Positions 7,663 through 17,133 of a stretch of DNA of 64,000 nt are shown here, in pieces. Below the pieces are notes generated by a model. It was not told the DNA's origin. It saw only the letters and a program-made list of their open reading frames with translations, and made no database searches. The position numbers were made by a program, and so were the translations under genes. The first letter of the stretch is position 1, and each line of letters begins with the position of its first letter. The DNA is from Pseudomonadota bacterium. GTDB taxonomy: Bacteria > Pseudomonadota > Gammaproteobacteria > Legionellales > Legionellaceae. The stretch is from contig JAGVJN010000049.1 of the NCBI GenBank assembly GCA_020051095.1, positions 1-64,000 of the forward strand. The letters run 5' to 3'.

Positions 7663-9525
7663 ATGCACCAGAATCGTTATCCCTTGTGGAAAAATATCAT
7701 GCTTGTCGTTTTGGCAGTGGTGGCATTGGTTTATTCAATTCCCAACTTATACACTGAAGAACCGGCCATTCAAATTAATCCTCCTGCTGGCCAATCCGTT
7801 GAAAAAGTTTCAACTGAAGTAAAGCAAGCATTATCCAATGACAAGATGCCATTTGAGCGCTTGGATGTGGAAAATAATCAGATCGATATTCGTTTTTCAT
7901 CAACGGATAACCAATTAAAAGCCCGTGATTTATTGAAGGCAGATCTCGGTAATGATTATACCATCGCTTTGAATTTGGCGCCTACAACGCCCAACTGGTT
8001 GTCCTCGATTGGTGCAGAACCGATGAAGCAAGGTCTTGACTTGCGTGGGGGAGTGCACTTTTTATTGGAAGTCGATGTTGATGCGGTTATTGGTCGTCGA
8101 TTTGAGGGGATGATTAAGAGCATTGCGCAAGATCTTCGCGAAGATGGCATTCGTTATTCGGGTATCCGATATTTTAAAAACCAAGGTGTTAATGTTCGTT
8201 TCCGAAGCCTGCAATCGCTCGAAGATGCATTGAGGAGTTTAAAAGCAAAAAATCCTGCTGCGGTGTACACCAAATTTGCGGATTCATATAGCATGATTGT
8301 TACTTTACCACCCGCTGAATTGAATCAAATTAGACAGAATACCATTGATCAAACCATGAGTATTCTACGTAATCGAGTGAATGAATTAGGGGTGGGGGAA
8401 GCAGTAGTACAACAACAAGGTGCCACACGCGTGGCTGTCGATTTACCGGGCATCCAAGACGCAGCCAGAGCCAAGCAAATTTTAGGAGGAACAGCAACCC
8501 TTGAGTTTCATATGGTTGATTCCGAAAATGATCCGATGCTGGCAAAGCAAACGGGTGCTATCCCCATTGATAGTCGTTTGTATGACATGAAAGGTCAGCC
8601 TATATTACTGAAGCGCCAGGTGGTTTTAAGTGGGGATGCAATTACCAGCGCAGTTTCAAGTTTTGATCAACAATCAGCGAGCCCCTCCGTGCAAATCCAA
8701 TTAGGCGGTGGGGGCGAAGCGCTCTTTAGCAAAGTGACGCGAAAAAACATCGGCAAACGCATGGCAATTGTGTTTGTTGAAAGTAAAACAACACTGGAAC
8801 CTGATTCGAGTGGCGACTTAAAACGTGTGACCCGAAAGGAAGAGCGCGTCATCAGTGCACCAGTCATTCAAACAGCCTTAGGCAATAACTTTCAGATTAC
8901 TGGCCTGACCGATAGTAAAGAAGCCAGTAATTTAGCCTTGCTTCTGCGAGCAGGCGCTTTACCAGCGGCTATTTATCCTGTCGAAGAACGTACCGTTGGC
9001 CCAAGCCTTGGTAAAGAAAATATTCGCCGAGGAATCATTTCCCTTGAAGTTGGTATGGCATTGATTCTATTAACGATGCTTGTGTATTACCGATTTTTTG
9101 GTTTGGTTGCAAACATCGCGTTAATATTGAACTTGTTGTTTTTGACAGCGCTCTTATCGATCATCGGTGCGACTCTGACATTACCTGGTATTGCCGGTAT
9201 TGTGCTAACAGTGGGCATGGCTGTCGATGCGAATGTGTTGATTTATGAAAGGATACGTGAAGAAATCCGCAATGGATTAACACCACATGCCGCCATCTTT
9301 GCGGGGTATGAAAGAGCATTTTCCACCATTATTGATGCGAATATCACTACCTTGATTGTTGGTGTTGTGTTGTTTGCAATTGGAACAGGATCCGTAAAAG
9401 GCTTTGCTGTAACATTGTGTTTGGGTTTATTGACGTCAATGCTAACGGCCATTATTTACACGCGGGCTATGGTGAATTGGTTCTATGGTCGCAGAAATGT
9501 GAAAAAACTATCAATAGGTATTTAA
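7663..9525 (+). CDS. secD: Protein translocase subunit SecD
   Basis: A 620-residue inner-membrane protein with an N-terminal membrane segment (residues ~10-28), a large periplasmic region (P1) and five C-terminal membrane segments. MKQGLDLRGGVHFLLEVD, the variable middle stretch and GMAVDANVLIYERIREE are SecD signatures; the Asp in the DANVLIYER block is the proton-relay residue. SecD and SecF use the proton gradient to pull secreted proteins out on the periplasmic side. It sits between yajC and secF with short gaps. Confidence 0.97.
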   Translation: MHQNRYPLWKNIMLVVLAVVALVYSIPNLYTEEPAIQINPPAGQSVEKVSTEVKQALSNDKMPFERLDVENNQIDIRFSSTDNQLKARDLLKADLGNDYTIALNLAPTTPNWLSSIGAEPMKQGLDLRGGVHFLLEVDVDAVIGRRFEGMIKSIAQDLREDGIRYSGIRYFKNQGVNVRFRSLQSLEDALRSLKAKNPAAVYTKFADSYSMIVTLPPAELNQIRQNTIDQTMSILRNRVNELGVGEAVVQQQGATRVAVDLPGIQDAARAKQILGGTATLEFHMVDSENDPMLAKQTGAIPIDSRLYDMKGQPILLKRQVVLSGDAITSAVSSFDQQSASPSVQIQLGGGGEALFSKVTRKNIGKRMAIVFVESKTTLEPDSSGDLKRVTRKEERVISAPVIQTALGNNFQITGLTDSKEASNLALLLRAGALPAAIYPVEERTVGPSLGKENIRRGIISLEVGMALILLTMLVYYRFFGLVANIALILNLLFLTALLSIIGATLTLPGIAGIVLTVGMAVDANVLIYERIREEIRNGLTPHAAIFAGYERAFSTIIDANITTLIVGVVLFAIGTGSVKGFAVTLCLGLLTSMLTAIIYTRAMVNWFYGRRNVKKLSIGI

Positions 9526-9537
9526 TCGAGGGGCGAG

Positions 9538-10455
9538 ATGGAATTTTTTAATCCAAATTCAAATTATGATTTCATGGGTGCTCGTAAGTGGGCTGCTATT
9601 CTGTCCGCTTTGATTTTCATCATCTCTCTGGGGGCTTTAGCTGTCAATGGGCTCAATTGGGGGTTAGATTTCACCGGGGGTACCCAAATTGAAATTACCT
9701 ATCAAAAAGCTGCGGACTTACAAAATATCCGAGAAAGCTTAACCAAAGCAGGATTCCCTGAGGCGCAAGTCGTTAGCTATGGCACATCAAAAGACGTGTT
9801 AATTAGTATTTCTCCTCGCGCTGGTCAGGATCAGACAAAACTTGTGAACAGTGTGATGGGGAATTTACCCGGTGCCGTTAAACAACGAGTTGATTATGTT
9901 GGGCCACAAGTTGGGGAAGAACTTGCTACAAAAGGTGCTCTAGCGATTATTGTTTCACTATTAGCGACAATGATCTATATCGCTATGCGATTTGAGTATC
10001 GTTTAGCTGTCAGCTCTGCGTTGGCTTTGATTCACGACCCCGTTTTAATTCTGGGGGTTTTTGCATTATTTGGCATTGAGTTTGATCTTAAAGCCCTTGC
10101 AGGTTTATTGGCCGTCATCGGGTACTCGTTAAATGATACCATTGTTGTGTTTGATCGTGTTCGCGAAAATTTTATTAAAATTCGTCGTGCAAATGCGATG
10201 GAGATTATGAACATATCAATTAACCAAACGTTGTCCCGGACGATTATGACCTCCGTGTTAACCTTGTTTGTGGTTGTTGCCTTATTCATTTATGGTGGTG
10301 AAACGATTCATGGGTTTTCACTCGCTTTGATTATAGGTATTGTCGTGGGTACTTATTCTTCTATCTATGTTGCGGGTGCGTTGGCTGTTGCTATGGGATT
10401 GGACAGAAAGGACTTTTTGCCAACGCAAAGAAAGGAGCTGGACGAACGTCCTTAG
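9538..10455 (+). CDS. secF: Protein translocase subunit SecF
   Basis: 305 residues with six membrane segments. LNWGLDFTGGTQIEITY near residue 40 and GYSLNDTIVVFDRVREN near residue 200 are the SecF signatures. It starts 12 bases after secD with GAGGGGCGAG as ribosome-binding region. Its last codons overlap the convergent ptsN by four bases. Confidence 0.97.
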   Translation: MEFFNPNSNYDFMGARKWAAILSALIFIISLGALAVNGLNWGLDFTGGTQIEITYQKAADLQNIRESLTKAGFPEAQVVSYGTSKDVLISISPRAGQDQTKLVNSVMGNLPGAVKQRVDYVGPQVGEELATKGALAIIVSLLATMIYIAMRFEYRLAVSSALALIHDPVLILGVFALFGIEFDLKALAGLLAVIGYSLNDTIVVFDRVRENFIKIRRANAMEIMNISINQTLSRTIMTSVLTLFVVVALFIYGGETIHGFSLALIIGIVVGTYSSIYVAGALAVAMGLDRKDFLPTQRKELDERP

Positions 10456-10919
10456 CAGTGCGCTAGATCAGGAATATTATGTTTGGAAACTAAATTCTTA
10501 AGCAGGAATTCAATGGTAACTGTTTGTTCTGCATCTCGTATAAATTGTCGATTTTTACAAGCGTTGAAAAACTCCGCAACGTGTTTTAATTCAACGAGAT
10601 TCCGGTGTTGATCCTTATCTGAAAATAACATTCCCATCACTAAGTCAACGGGTTGCTTGTCTATCCCCGCAAAGTCAATCGGACGCTCTAAACGGACAAA
10701 CACGGCATGCGTTTCTTTCACTTGTTCCGTACGAATATGCGGTATGGCAACACCATAGCCTAGGCCTGTAGAGCCCATTATCTCACGTTGCCAAAACTGA
10801 TCAAATAAAGCGTTGGGATCAATGTGAGGTGATGCGGCACAAAAATGGTTGATCAAGGTTGAAATGACCGTCTTTTTACTTTGATCGCCAGTTAATATAA
10901 CGGTTGCATCAAGTTTCAT
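10452..10919 (-). CDS. ptsN: Nitrogen PTS enzyme IIA-Ntr (PtsN)
   Basis: 155 residues with the PTS EIIA type 2 fold; GLGYGVAIPHIRTEQV contains the phospho-accepting His61. The protein receives phosphate from NPr and acts as a regulator (potassium transport, nitrogen/carbon balance) rather than in sugar uptake. It normally follows rpoN and hpf directly. Here rpoN-hpf lie 2 kb away on the same strand and a SulP gene on the opposite strand separates them. The 240-bp gap to sulP must contain both promoters; I could not define them. Confidence 0.9.
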   Translation of the reverse strand: MKLDATVILTGDQSKKTVISTLINHFCAASPHIDPNALFDQFWQREIMGSTGLGYGVAIPHIRTEQVKETHAVFVRLERPIDFAGIDKQPVDLVMGMLFSDKDQHRNLVELKHVAEFFNACKNRQFIRDAEQTVTIEFLLKNLVSKHNIPDLAHC

Positions 10920-11159
10920 TTTTCTTCATGCCTAACTTAGATTAGGGATGTAATTGTATCGCCTATAATGACTCTAGACAATAGCAATATACCATTTGCT
11001 TAGGTACTACGCATGAAAAAGCAATGGACTTTTAGGTGAACATTTGCGGGTATCTATGCCTGCCGTTTGAATGGACATGGGCGAATGCAATACTAATTGT
11101 CGTTTGGTGAGAATCACAATATAATCTTTCTTGCATCAATCTTAACTAAAGGTATCATC

Positions 11160-12812
11160 ATGTGGGCACTCTGGGAAGCAAAAAACGCTGGCTTACTTCA
11201 ATCAAAGCATTGGATAAATAATCTAATTGCAGGGATGATTGTTGGCGTTGTTGCGCTACCTCTGGCAATGGCTTTTGCGATTGCGAGTGGTGCAAAGCCA
11301 GAACAAGGGCTGTACACTGCTATTGTGGCCGGGGTTATTGTGTCTATTTTTGGTGGTAGTCGCCTTCAAATTGCTGGGCCAACTGGTGCGTTTATTGTGG
11401 TATTAGCAAGTATTACTAAAAAATATGGTATTGAAGGATTACAGATAGCCACGTTGATGGCTGGCATTATGTTATTTTTTCTTGGATTAGCCAAGATGGG
11501 TTCAATCATCAAATTTATTCCCGATCCCGTCATTGTTGGTTTTACAGCAGGCATTGCTGTGATTATTTGGGTGGGACAATGGCAGGATTTTTTTGGGCTT
11601 CCTGATGTATCAAGTCACCATTTTCATTCGAAATTATATCAGCTGATCCAGTCCTTTCCACACTTACATATCACAACAACCCTATTGTCGGTATTGGCGT
11701 TATTTATTGTTGTTTATTGCCCAAAGATTCCTGTATTTAAACGCCTTCCTGGACCTCTGATGGCGTTAGTCGTGATCACTTTGTTTCAGTATCTATTTCA
11801 ATTTGAGGGTGTTAAAACGATTGGAACAGCATTCGGTGGTATTCCGCAGGGGTTACCCAAGATAACGATACCATCGATCAGTTGGGGACAGTTGACTGAA
11901 TTAATTGGCCCTGCTTTTACCATTGCAATGCTTGGAGCGATTGAGTCTTTGTTATCTGCAGTCGTTGCAGATGGCATGGCTGGAACGCGCCATGATTCCA
12001 ATCAAGAATTAGTTGGTCAGGGTATAGCAAATATTGTAACACCATTATTGGGTGGGTTTGCTGCGACTGGTGCCATTGCCAGAACAGCAACGAATATTCG
12101 TAATGGCGGCACAAGCCCTTTATCAGGGATCATCCATTCATTGACGTTACTTGTTATCTTAATGTTGTTAGCGCCTTTAGCTATACACATTCCCCTTGCC
12201 GTACTCGCCGCAATATTGTTTGTGGTAGCCTGGAACATGAGTGAGGCCAAACATTTTATCAAAATGGCACGCCGAGCACCGAGAGCGGATGTTGTTATCT
12301 TGTTAATGACATTCTTTTTGACGGTTTTTGCTGACCTGGTTGTTGCTGTTAATATTGGTGTGATTATTGCTACTCTTCATTTTCTGCGGCGCATGGCAAC
12401 CAGTGTGGAAGTAAGACAAGCGACGGAAATGGAATTAATTCAAGAATTTTCCCCAAGTGAAAGTGTCAAGCTTCCATCCAATGTCTTAGTCTTTTCTGTG
12501 GAAGGACCCTTATTTTTTGGAGCAGTAGAGAATTTTGAACGAGCGCTTGCTGCTTCTCATACTGATCCAGGGTATCTTATTATTCGTCTCAAATGGGTGC
12601 CATTTATTGATATGACTGGTCTGCAAACCCTTGAGGAAGTGATTCTTGATTTACATAAACGTGGCGTCACAGTTTTGCTATCAGGTGCAAATAAACGTGT
12701 TACCGAAAAGTTAAAAAAAGCAGGAATTCTTGAGTTGGTGGGCTTAAAGAACTATTTTAAAGACTTTGATGAAGCCCTTGCTTTCGTTAAGACGGTGTGT
12801 GATAAGCCCTAA
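11160..12812 (+). CDS. SulP family anion transporter with STAS domain
   Basis: The ATG at 11160 follows AAAGG by seven bases (550 residues). The N-terminal two-thirds has some 12-14 hydrophobic segments with SulP hallmarks such as NLIAGMIVGVVALPLAMAFA, SGAKPEQGLYTAIVAG and SRLQIAGPTGAF. GAIESLLSAVVADGMAGTRHDSNQEL is the conserved mid-protein block. Residues ~440-545 form a STAS domain (LIIRLKWVPFIDMTGLQTLEE). SulP proteins carry sulfate, bicarbonate, dicarboxylates or chloride; the substrate cannot be told from sequence by eye. The gene is inserted, on the other strand, into the rpoN-hpf-ptsN cluster. Confidence 0.9.
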   Translation: MWALWEAKNAGLLQSKHWINNLIAGMIVGVVALPLAMAFAIASGAKPEQGLYTAIVAGVIVSIFGGSRLQIAGPTGAFIVVLASITKKYGIEGLQIATLMAGIMLFFLGLAKMGSIIKFIPDPVIVGFTAGIAVIIWVGQWQDFFGLPDVSSHHFHSKLYQLIQSFPHLHITTTLLSVLALFIVVYCPKIPVFKRLPGPLMALVVITLFQYLFQFEGVKTIGTAFGGIPQGLPKITIPSISWGQLTELIGPAFTIAMLGAIESLLSAVVADGMAGTRHDSNQELVGQGIANIVTPLLGGFAATGAIARTATNIRNGGTSPLSGIIHSLTLLVILMLLAPLAIHIPLAVLAAILFVVAWNMSEAKHFIKMARRAPRADVVILLMTFFLTVFADLVVAVNIGVIIATLHFLRRMATSVEVRQATEMELIQEFSPSESVKLPSNVLVFSVEGPLFFGAVENFERALAASHTDPGYLIIRLKWVPFIDMTGLQTLEEVILDLHKRGVTVLLSGANKRVTEKLKKAGILELVGLKNYFKDFDEALAFVKTVCDKP

Positions 12813-12815
12813 AAA

Positions 12816-12841
12816 GAAAGCCCGGCAGTTGCCGAGCTTTC
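12816..12841 (-). terminator. Rho-independent terminator of the rpoN-hpf unit
   Basis: GAAAGC-C-CGGC and GCCG-A-GCTTTC pair around an AGTT loop with one mismatch. On the minus strand the stem is followed by TTTTT. This fits termination just after hpf; on the plus strand (sulP) no T-run follows. Confidence 0.75.
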
Positions 12842-12859
12842 ATGTGTTGATGCATCACA

Positions 12860-13153
12860 TTATCGTTTTTCGCGCAGTTTTTCTTTGTGTTTAAGGAGTT
12901 GGCGATCCAGTTTGTTAACCAAATCATCCACGGAAGCATACATGTCATCTGTTTCAGAGCGTGCATGCAATTCACCTTGAGTTACGAGAATGGTCGCTTC
13001 TGCAATTTGGCGAACTTTTTCGACATCAAATACAATATTGATTGATGTAATTTTATCGAAATGCTTTTCTAATTTATCAAATTTTTCTTGAGTAAACTGC
13101 TTGAGTGCAGGGGTTAGTTCCATGCGATGACCGGTCATATTGATTTGCATCAT
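12860..13153 (-). CDS. hpf: Ribosome hibernation-promoting factor, short form (HPF/YfiA)
   Basis: 97 residues, the length of short HPF. The sequence begins MMQINMTGHRMELTPALKQF and shows the beta-alpha-beta-beta-beta-alpha pattern with a basic C-terminus (KHKEKLREKR). AAGGAG lies seven bases before the first ATG. HPF binds the 30S subunit in stationary phase and promotes 100S dimers. It follows rpoN by 63 bases on the same strand, as in other gammaproteobacteria, and ends at a terminator. Confidence 0.93.
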   Translation of the reverse strand: MMQINMTGHRMELTPALKQFTQEKFDKLEKHFDKITSINIVFDVEKVRQIAEATILVTQGELHARSETDDMYASVDDLVNKLDRQLLKHKEKLREKR

Positions 13154-13216
13154 GGTTACGCTCCTTAAAGATTTTATGACATAATACGTTTATCTAATCT
13201 TAATGTCGTTTCCGTA

Positions 13217-14596
13217 TTAAGATAGCTTTTTTCGAGCACTAGATGGGGGAATGCCCATCGCTTCCCGGTATTTAGCCACTGTGCGACGAGCGACATGAAT
13301 ACCTTGCTGTGCAATTAAATTAGCGATTTTACTATCGCTTAATGGTTTTTTACCATTCTCTTCCTGAATAAGTTGTTTGATTACTGCTCGTATGGCTGTT
13401 GACGAACACCCACCACCTGAATCGGTTTGCACTTGGGATGAGAAAAAAAATTTCAACTCGTAGAGTCCTCTTGGCGTATGAATAAATTTTTGAGTGGTAA
13501 CACGAGAAACAGTTGATTCATGCAATCCTAACTCAGTGGAAATATCATTAAGTACCAAAGGTTTCATGGCTACTTCGCCATGCTCAAGAAAGTCTTTTTG
13601 TTTTTCCATAATGCAACGTGCCACATTTAACAATGTTTCTTGGCGGCTTTGTATGCTCTTCAAAAACCATTTTGCTTCTTGTAAGTTCGATTTAAGATAA
13701 GTTGAATCGGCTTGATTCGGACTTTGTTTGAGTAATTGGGCATACTGATTATTAATACTTAATTTTGGCAAACTTTGATTATTGAGTGCAACTTGCCATT
13801 CTCCGTTGTCCTTTCTAACAATAACATCCGGAATGACATACTCTGTGAATTCTTGTTGAATCATTTCACCGGGCTTTGGGTGCAAGCGGTGTATGATGTC
13901 TAGTACTTTGTTTAGTTGATCATCTGAAATGCGATAATCCTTTTTGATTTGCTTGTAATTATGTTGGCCTAGCAACGTTAGACTTTCGCTAAGAATTGAT
14001 TTGGTGAGTGCTTTTAACGGTTCTTCTACCGGGTAGTGGTTGAGTTGAACAAGGAGACAGTCCGCCAGATCACTTGAGCAGCAACCGATAGGATCCAGAT
14101 TTTGTAGAAAATGTTTCACTGCGATCACTTCATCAAATTCTAGTTCCGATAATTCTTGTTTTAAACTATGGAAAATGTCTTCAATCGGTAATGTTAAAAA
14201 CCCATCTTCATGGCATGCATCAATAATGGCTGCACCAATGACTTTATCGACGATAGATAGCGTGCTTAAGGTTAATTGCCAGGTTAAGTGTTGATGTAGA
14301 TCGGTTGTTGTCGAATATAAATTTTCAAAACTTTGCTTATCTTCACTGAAGTTATGGAAAGCACTTTCAAAAAGGTTAGCCCATTGATAATCATCATCAA
14401 TTTCGACGGTTTTCACTTCGGGTTCTTCATTGGTAGGCTCTTCCTGCGTGGCTTCGAGAAGAGGATTCGTTTCTAGGATTTGTTGGATTTCTTGTTGAAG
14501 GTCTATAGTGGAAAGTTGTAGGAGGCGGATGGCTTGTTGCAACTGGGGCGTTAACGTCAGTTGTTGGCTAATATTTAATTGTAATGATGCCTTCAT
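13217..14596 (-). CDS. rpoN: RNA polymerase sigma-54 factor RpoN
   Basis: The ATG at 14596 has GAGG five bases upstream (459 residues); an upstream in-frame ATG at 14617 is less likely. The N-terminus (MKASLQLNISQQLTLTPQLQQAIRLLQLS) is the Gln/Leu-rich region I that contacts enhancer-binding proteins. An acidic region II follows (EEPTNEEPEVKTVEIDDD), then the core-binding domain and a helix-turn-helix. The RpoN box ARRTVAKYREAMGIP lies at the C-terminus and reads the -24 element. RpoN directs transcription from -24/-12 promoters, including flagellar and nitrogen genes in relatives. Confidence 0.97.
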   Translation of the reverse strand: MKASLQLNISQQLTLTPQLQQAIRLLQLSTIDLQQEIQQILETNPLLEATQEEPTNEEPEVKTVEIDDDYQWANLFESAFHNFSEDKQSFENLYSTTTDLHQHLTWQLTLSTLSIVDKVIGAAIIDACHEDGFLTLPIEDIFHSLKQELSELEFDEVIAVKHFLQNLDPIGCCSSDLADCLLVQLNHYPVEEPLKALTKSILSESLTLLGQHNYKQIKKDYRISDDQLNKVLDIIHRLHPKPGEMIQQEFTEYVIPDVIVRKDNGEWQVALNNQSLPKLSINNQYAQLLKQSPNQADSTYLKSNLQEAKWFLKSIQSRQETLLNVARCIMEKQKDFLEHGEVAMKPLVLNDISTELGLHESTVSRVTTQKFIHTPRGLYELKFFFSSQVQTDSGGGCSSTAIRAVIKQLIQEENGKKPLSDSKIANLIAQQGIHVARRTVAKYREAMGIPPSSARKKLS

Positions 14597-14770
14597 ATAA
14601 TCCTCAATTAAAAACATCGCCTTTAATTAAAGTTTAACTGATTATCGTCGATAATCCAGCTTTTTCCAGCGCTATTTTATAGATGGTTATAAAATAACGA
14701 ATTTAAATGCATGAGGTAAAATGTTAAAAATAGAGATAATAAGGAGAGGTTTGAATAGGTAGGGAAGGAA

Positions 14771-14840
14771 TTTGTTAGTATCTCAAGCATGATACAGAGA
14801 AGCAGATACTAACAAATAGTGCACTGACATCAACTCAGTG
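14771..14840. repeat. Two adjacent hairpins between rpmG and rpoN
   Basis: TTTGTTAGTATCT (14771-14783) and AGATACTAACAAA (14804-14816) are perfect 13-base inverted copies. Directly after them, GCACTGA (14820-14826) pairs with TCAGTGC (14834-14840). The second hairpin may end the rpmBG transcript, although the T-run is poor. The first is longer than needed for a terminator. The rpoN promoter should also lie in 14597-14770; I could not define it. Confidence 0.55.
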
Positions 14841-14863
14841 CAAACATCAGGTAAAAAAAGAAA

Positions 14864-15028
14864 CTACTTAATTTTCCCTTCTTTGTACATAACATGTCGA
14901 CGTAAGACAGGATTATATTTTTTCAATTCCATCTTATCAGGATGGGTACGTGGGTTTTTAGTTGTGGTGTAATAATGACCAGTGCCTTCAGTGCAGTTCA
15001 TTCTAACTTTAGTAGTAACAGCTGCCAT
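14864..15028 (-). CDS. rpmG: 50S ribosomal protein L33
   Basis: A 54-residue reading frame starts [20 protein letters not shown] and ends [12 protein letters not shown], a clear L33. Only one Cys is present, so this is the zinc-free (C-minus) type. It lies 22 bases downstream of rpmB on the same strand, the conserved rpmB-rpmG pair. TAAGGAACAATC precedes the start codon. Confidence 0.95.
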   Translation of the reverse strand: MAAVTTKVRMNCTEGTGHYYTTTKNPRTHPDKMELKKYNPVLRRHVMYKEGKIK

Positions 15029-15050
15029 GATTGTTCCTTAAACGATATAA

Positions 15051-15287
15051 TTAAATTTTTTCGCCGCGGTTGCGAATTTTCTCTAACACAGTTTTTATGC
15101 CTAATTTATCAATAATACGCATACCACGTGTGCTGACACGCAAAGTGACAAAACGGTTTTCTTCATCAACCCAATATCTTTTTTGCTGGATATTAGGCAA
15201 AAAACGACGTTTGGTTCTGTTAACTGCATGCGACACGTTGTTACCTGACATTGGTCGCTTGCCTGTAACTTGACAGACTCTAGACAT
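15051..15287 (-). CDS. rpmB: 50S ribosomal protein L28
   Basis: 78 residues, the family length. It starts [20 protein letters not shown] and carries the [15 protein letters not shown] block. GGAG lies shortly before the start codon. It is the first gene of the rpmB-rpmG operon. The ~200 bases upstream, to 15486, should hold its promoter; a gene with near-identical downstream sequence was not seen. Confidence 0.97.
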   Translation of the reverse strand: MSRVCQVTGKRPMSGNNVSHAVNRTKRRFLPNIQQKRYWVDEENRFVTLRVSTRGMRIIDKLGIKTVLEKIRNRGEKI

Positions 15288-15486
15288 GTTGTTACTCCAA
15301 AGATTACACGAGGGCTAACAAAAAGGCGATAAGACCCTCTACTTCTGAATTTGTAAAAATCAAGACGCGTTTTATAGCAAATATTCACAAAGAAAGCAAC
15401 TATTTGTTATTTATTTCTTTGGAAAATGATCAAAAATTGGCTCAGCTAACTCGTGTTCGTGCTCGTGTCCTTAGTGGTCACTCTAT

Positions 15487-15861
15487 TTAAGGAAAGTCCT
15501 TAAATTCATCCTGATTGTCATTATCCTTGTTGGTAATGGCATTTCTATTCGATGTTGGCACATCCTCTTCTACATCATTGGTTGGGTGAGCATGATAATC
15601 GGTCGGACTTTTGCCATTGATGTGATACAAAAAAGCGAGCAATTGAGCGACGGCGATATATAAAGCCGGTGGAATTTCTGCGTTCAACTCGACATTTTCG
15701 AGCATATAGGTTAATTGCACATCTTGCTGGACAGGAACACCATGTTTTCTAGCAATTTCAACAATCTTACGCGCAATTTCACCCCGCCCTTTGGCAGTCA
15801 CTTTCGGTGCGGATTTTCCATCATAATCTAAGGCAATACTGATATCGTTTTCTTTGCTCAT
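15487..15861 (-). CDS. FlhB C-terminal-domain-like protein (FlhX/EscU-type)
   Basis: 124 residues resembling the cytosolic C-terminal domain of FlhB/YscU export switch proteins: ALDYDGKSAPKVTAKGRGEIARKIVEIARKHGVPV followed by EIPPALYIAVAQLLAFLYHI. The membrane domain is absent, and so is the autocleavage motif NPTH, which should precede this block. An acidic, Asn/Asp-rich tail follows. Such stand-alone FlhB-CTD proteins are known beside FliK-like genes and are usually away from flagellar operons. The four-base overlap with the upstream FliK-like gene implies coupled translation. A role in substrate-specificity switching is inferred from the family only. Confidence 0.8.
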   Translation of the reverse strand: MSKENDISIALDYDGKSAPKVTAKGRGEIARKIVEIARKHGVPVQQDVQLTYMLENVELNAEIPPALYIAVAQLLAFLYHINGKSPTDYHAHPTNDVEEDVPTSNRNAITNKDNDNQDEFKDFP

Positions 15862-17036
15862 AACTCAATATCCACTATGGAAAATGGGTGTTCCCGGAAA
15901 TCATTTTGTTCAAGACCGTGATTAATTTGCCAACGTCCCAACCTAAGTCCTTGCTCATTGGCCCAGACACTGAGCAGGGGTTTGATTTCTTGTAACATGT
16001 GTTCATTCTGCGGTTTCTCAATGTTAATTTCAACGCCGATCGTCTTATAAGTTAGTTGAACTTTGGCTTGTATAGGGCCGATATTATCTAAATTTAAGGC
16101 GAATTGGGCTGACCAGGTATCAAGTGACGTATTATGTTGAAACGCTTCTTGTTTAATGAGTAAAGGGATGGTTTCAATACGTCCATTGAGCCTAAACGGG
16201 AGATCCAGCATTATCTGATAATTTGTTTGGCTTTGGTTTAAACCTAAGTGAGACAGTTGCAAACTCGTTATTCGAGCTAGACCTGCCTTGGCTAGAAAAT
16301 GTAATTGATCTTTGAGAGACAGTTTATCTATCCCTAATTCAAGGAGGTCAGCCTCTTGAAACGGTTGGGGTATTGCACCTGGCAGCGGTAAAGGGGCATG
16401 TTTCGGATTAACATTGGCTGGTAGCTTAAGCGATTTATCCACTTTGGAGTCGACGGTTTGGGTTAGCGCGAGCAGTCGAAATAGCATGCCTTTTAAATCG
16501 CCTTTGATTTGATAGGCATTACTCGAACCAATTTTGCGTAATTTGTTTTCAAAGAATAGTCCGCTTTTGCCCATTAAGCTCGGTAGCACTTGACTTAATT
16601 GGCCTAACATTGGCATTGATTGCATCCAATTTTGTATTATTGATTGGATGGGTGGGGGTAACCGATTCGTTTGCATTAAATTGGCAATGTGACTTAACAC
16701 TTGGTTCGTCGGTAGTTGTTGAGTAATATGCTGGGAAATTGCTTGTTGAATAGCTTGCGTTGTGTTTGTTTGGGGCTGAACTTGTAAATGAATTTCATTC
16801 CCCTGTTTTGCGACTTGCACTGTCAGCTCTTGCCCAGGGATATAGCGATGTGCTGTTTGAGCATTAATATTATTGCCATTAATATTGAGCATAACCGTTT
16901 GATCATTCACGGATTTAACAACGATGGTTTTTAGTATTTGACCCACATATAAATCGCTGACAGCCCGGTTGAGTTTGGCGACCTCTCCTGGTTGAATTTT
17001 GATTTGTCCGGGTGCAAATGTTTCAAGCTGCATCAT
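15858..17036 (-). CDS. FliK-like hook-length control domain protein
   Basis: 392 residues without signal peptide or membrane segments. The N-terminal half is rich in Gln, Asn and Thr. The C-terminal ~100 residues (NIGPIQAKVQLTYKTIGVEINIE ... LRLGRWQIN) match the FliK C-terminal domain, where a beta-rich core is followed by short helices. FliK measures hook length and signals FlhB; here the next gene codes for an FlhB-CTD-like protein, so the pair mirrors that interaction. No other flagellar gene is in the window. AAGG precedes the two adjacent ATG codons. Confidence 0.7.
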   Translation of the reverse strand: MMQLETFAPGQIKIQPGEVAKLNRAVSDLYVGQILKTIVVKSVNDQTVMLNINGNNINAQTAHRYIPGQELTVQVAKQGNEIHLQVQPQTNTTQAIQQAISQHITQQLPTNQVLSHIANLMQTNRLPPPIQSIIQNWMQSMPMLGQLSQVLPSLMGKSGLFFENKLRKIGSSNAYQIKGDLKGMLFRLLALTQTVDSKVDKSLKLPANVNPKHAPLPLPGAIPQPFQEADLLELGIDKLSLKDQLHFLAKAGLARITSLQLSHLGLNQSQTNYQIMLDLPFRLNGRIETIPLLIKQEAFQHNTSLDTWSAQFALNLDNIGPIQAKVQLTYKTIGVEINIEKPQNEHMLQEIKPLLSVWANEQGLRLGRWQINHGLEQNDFREHPFSIVDIEL

Positions 17037-17133
17037 TCATCCTTAAACGGTCAGTCAAACTTGTTCATTGTATTGATTAATTTTCTATCACTCTTATTAT
17101 AGCAATACCAAGATTATTCGGTATATTTTTTTC

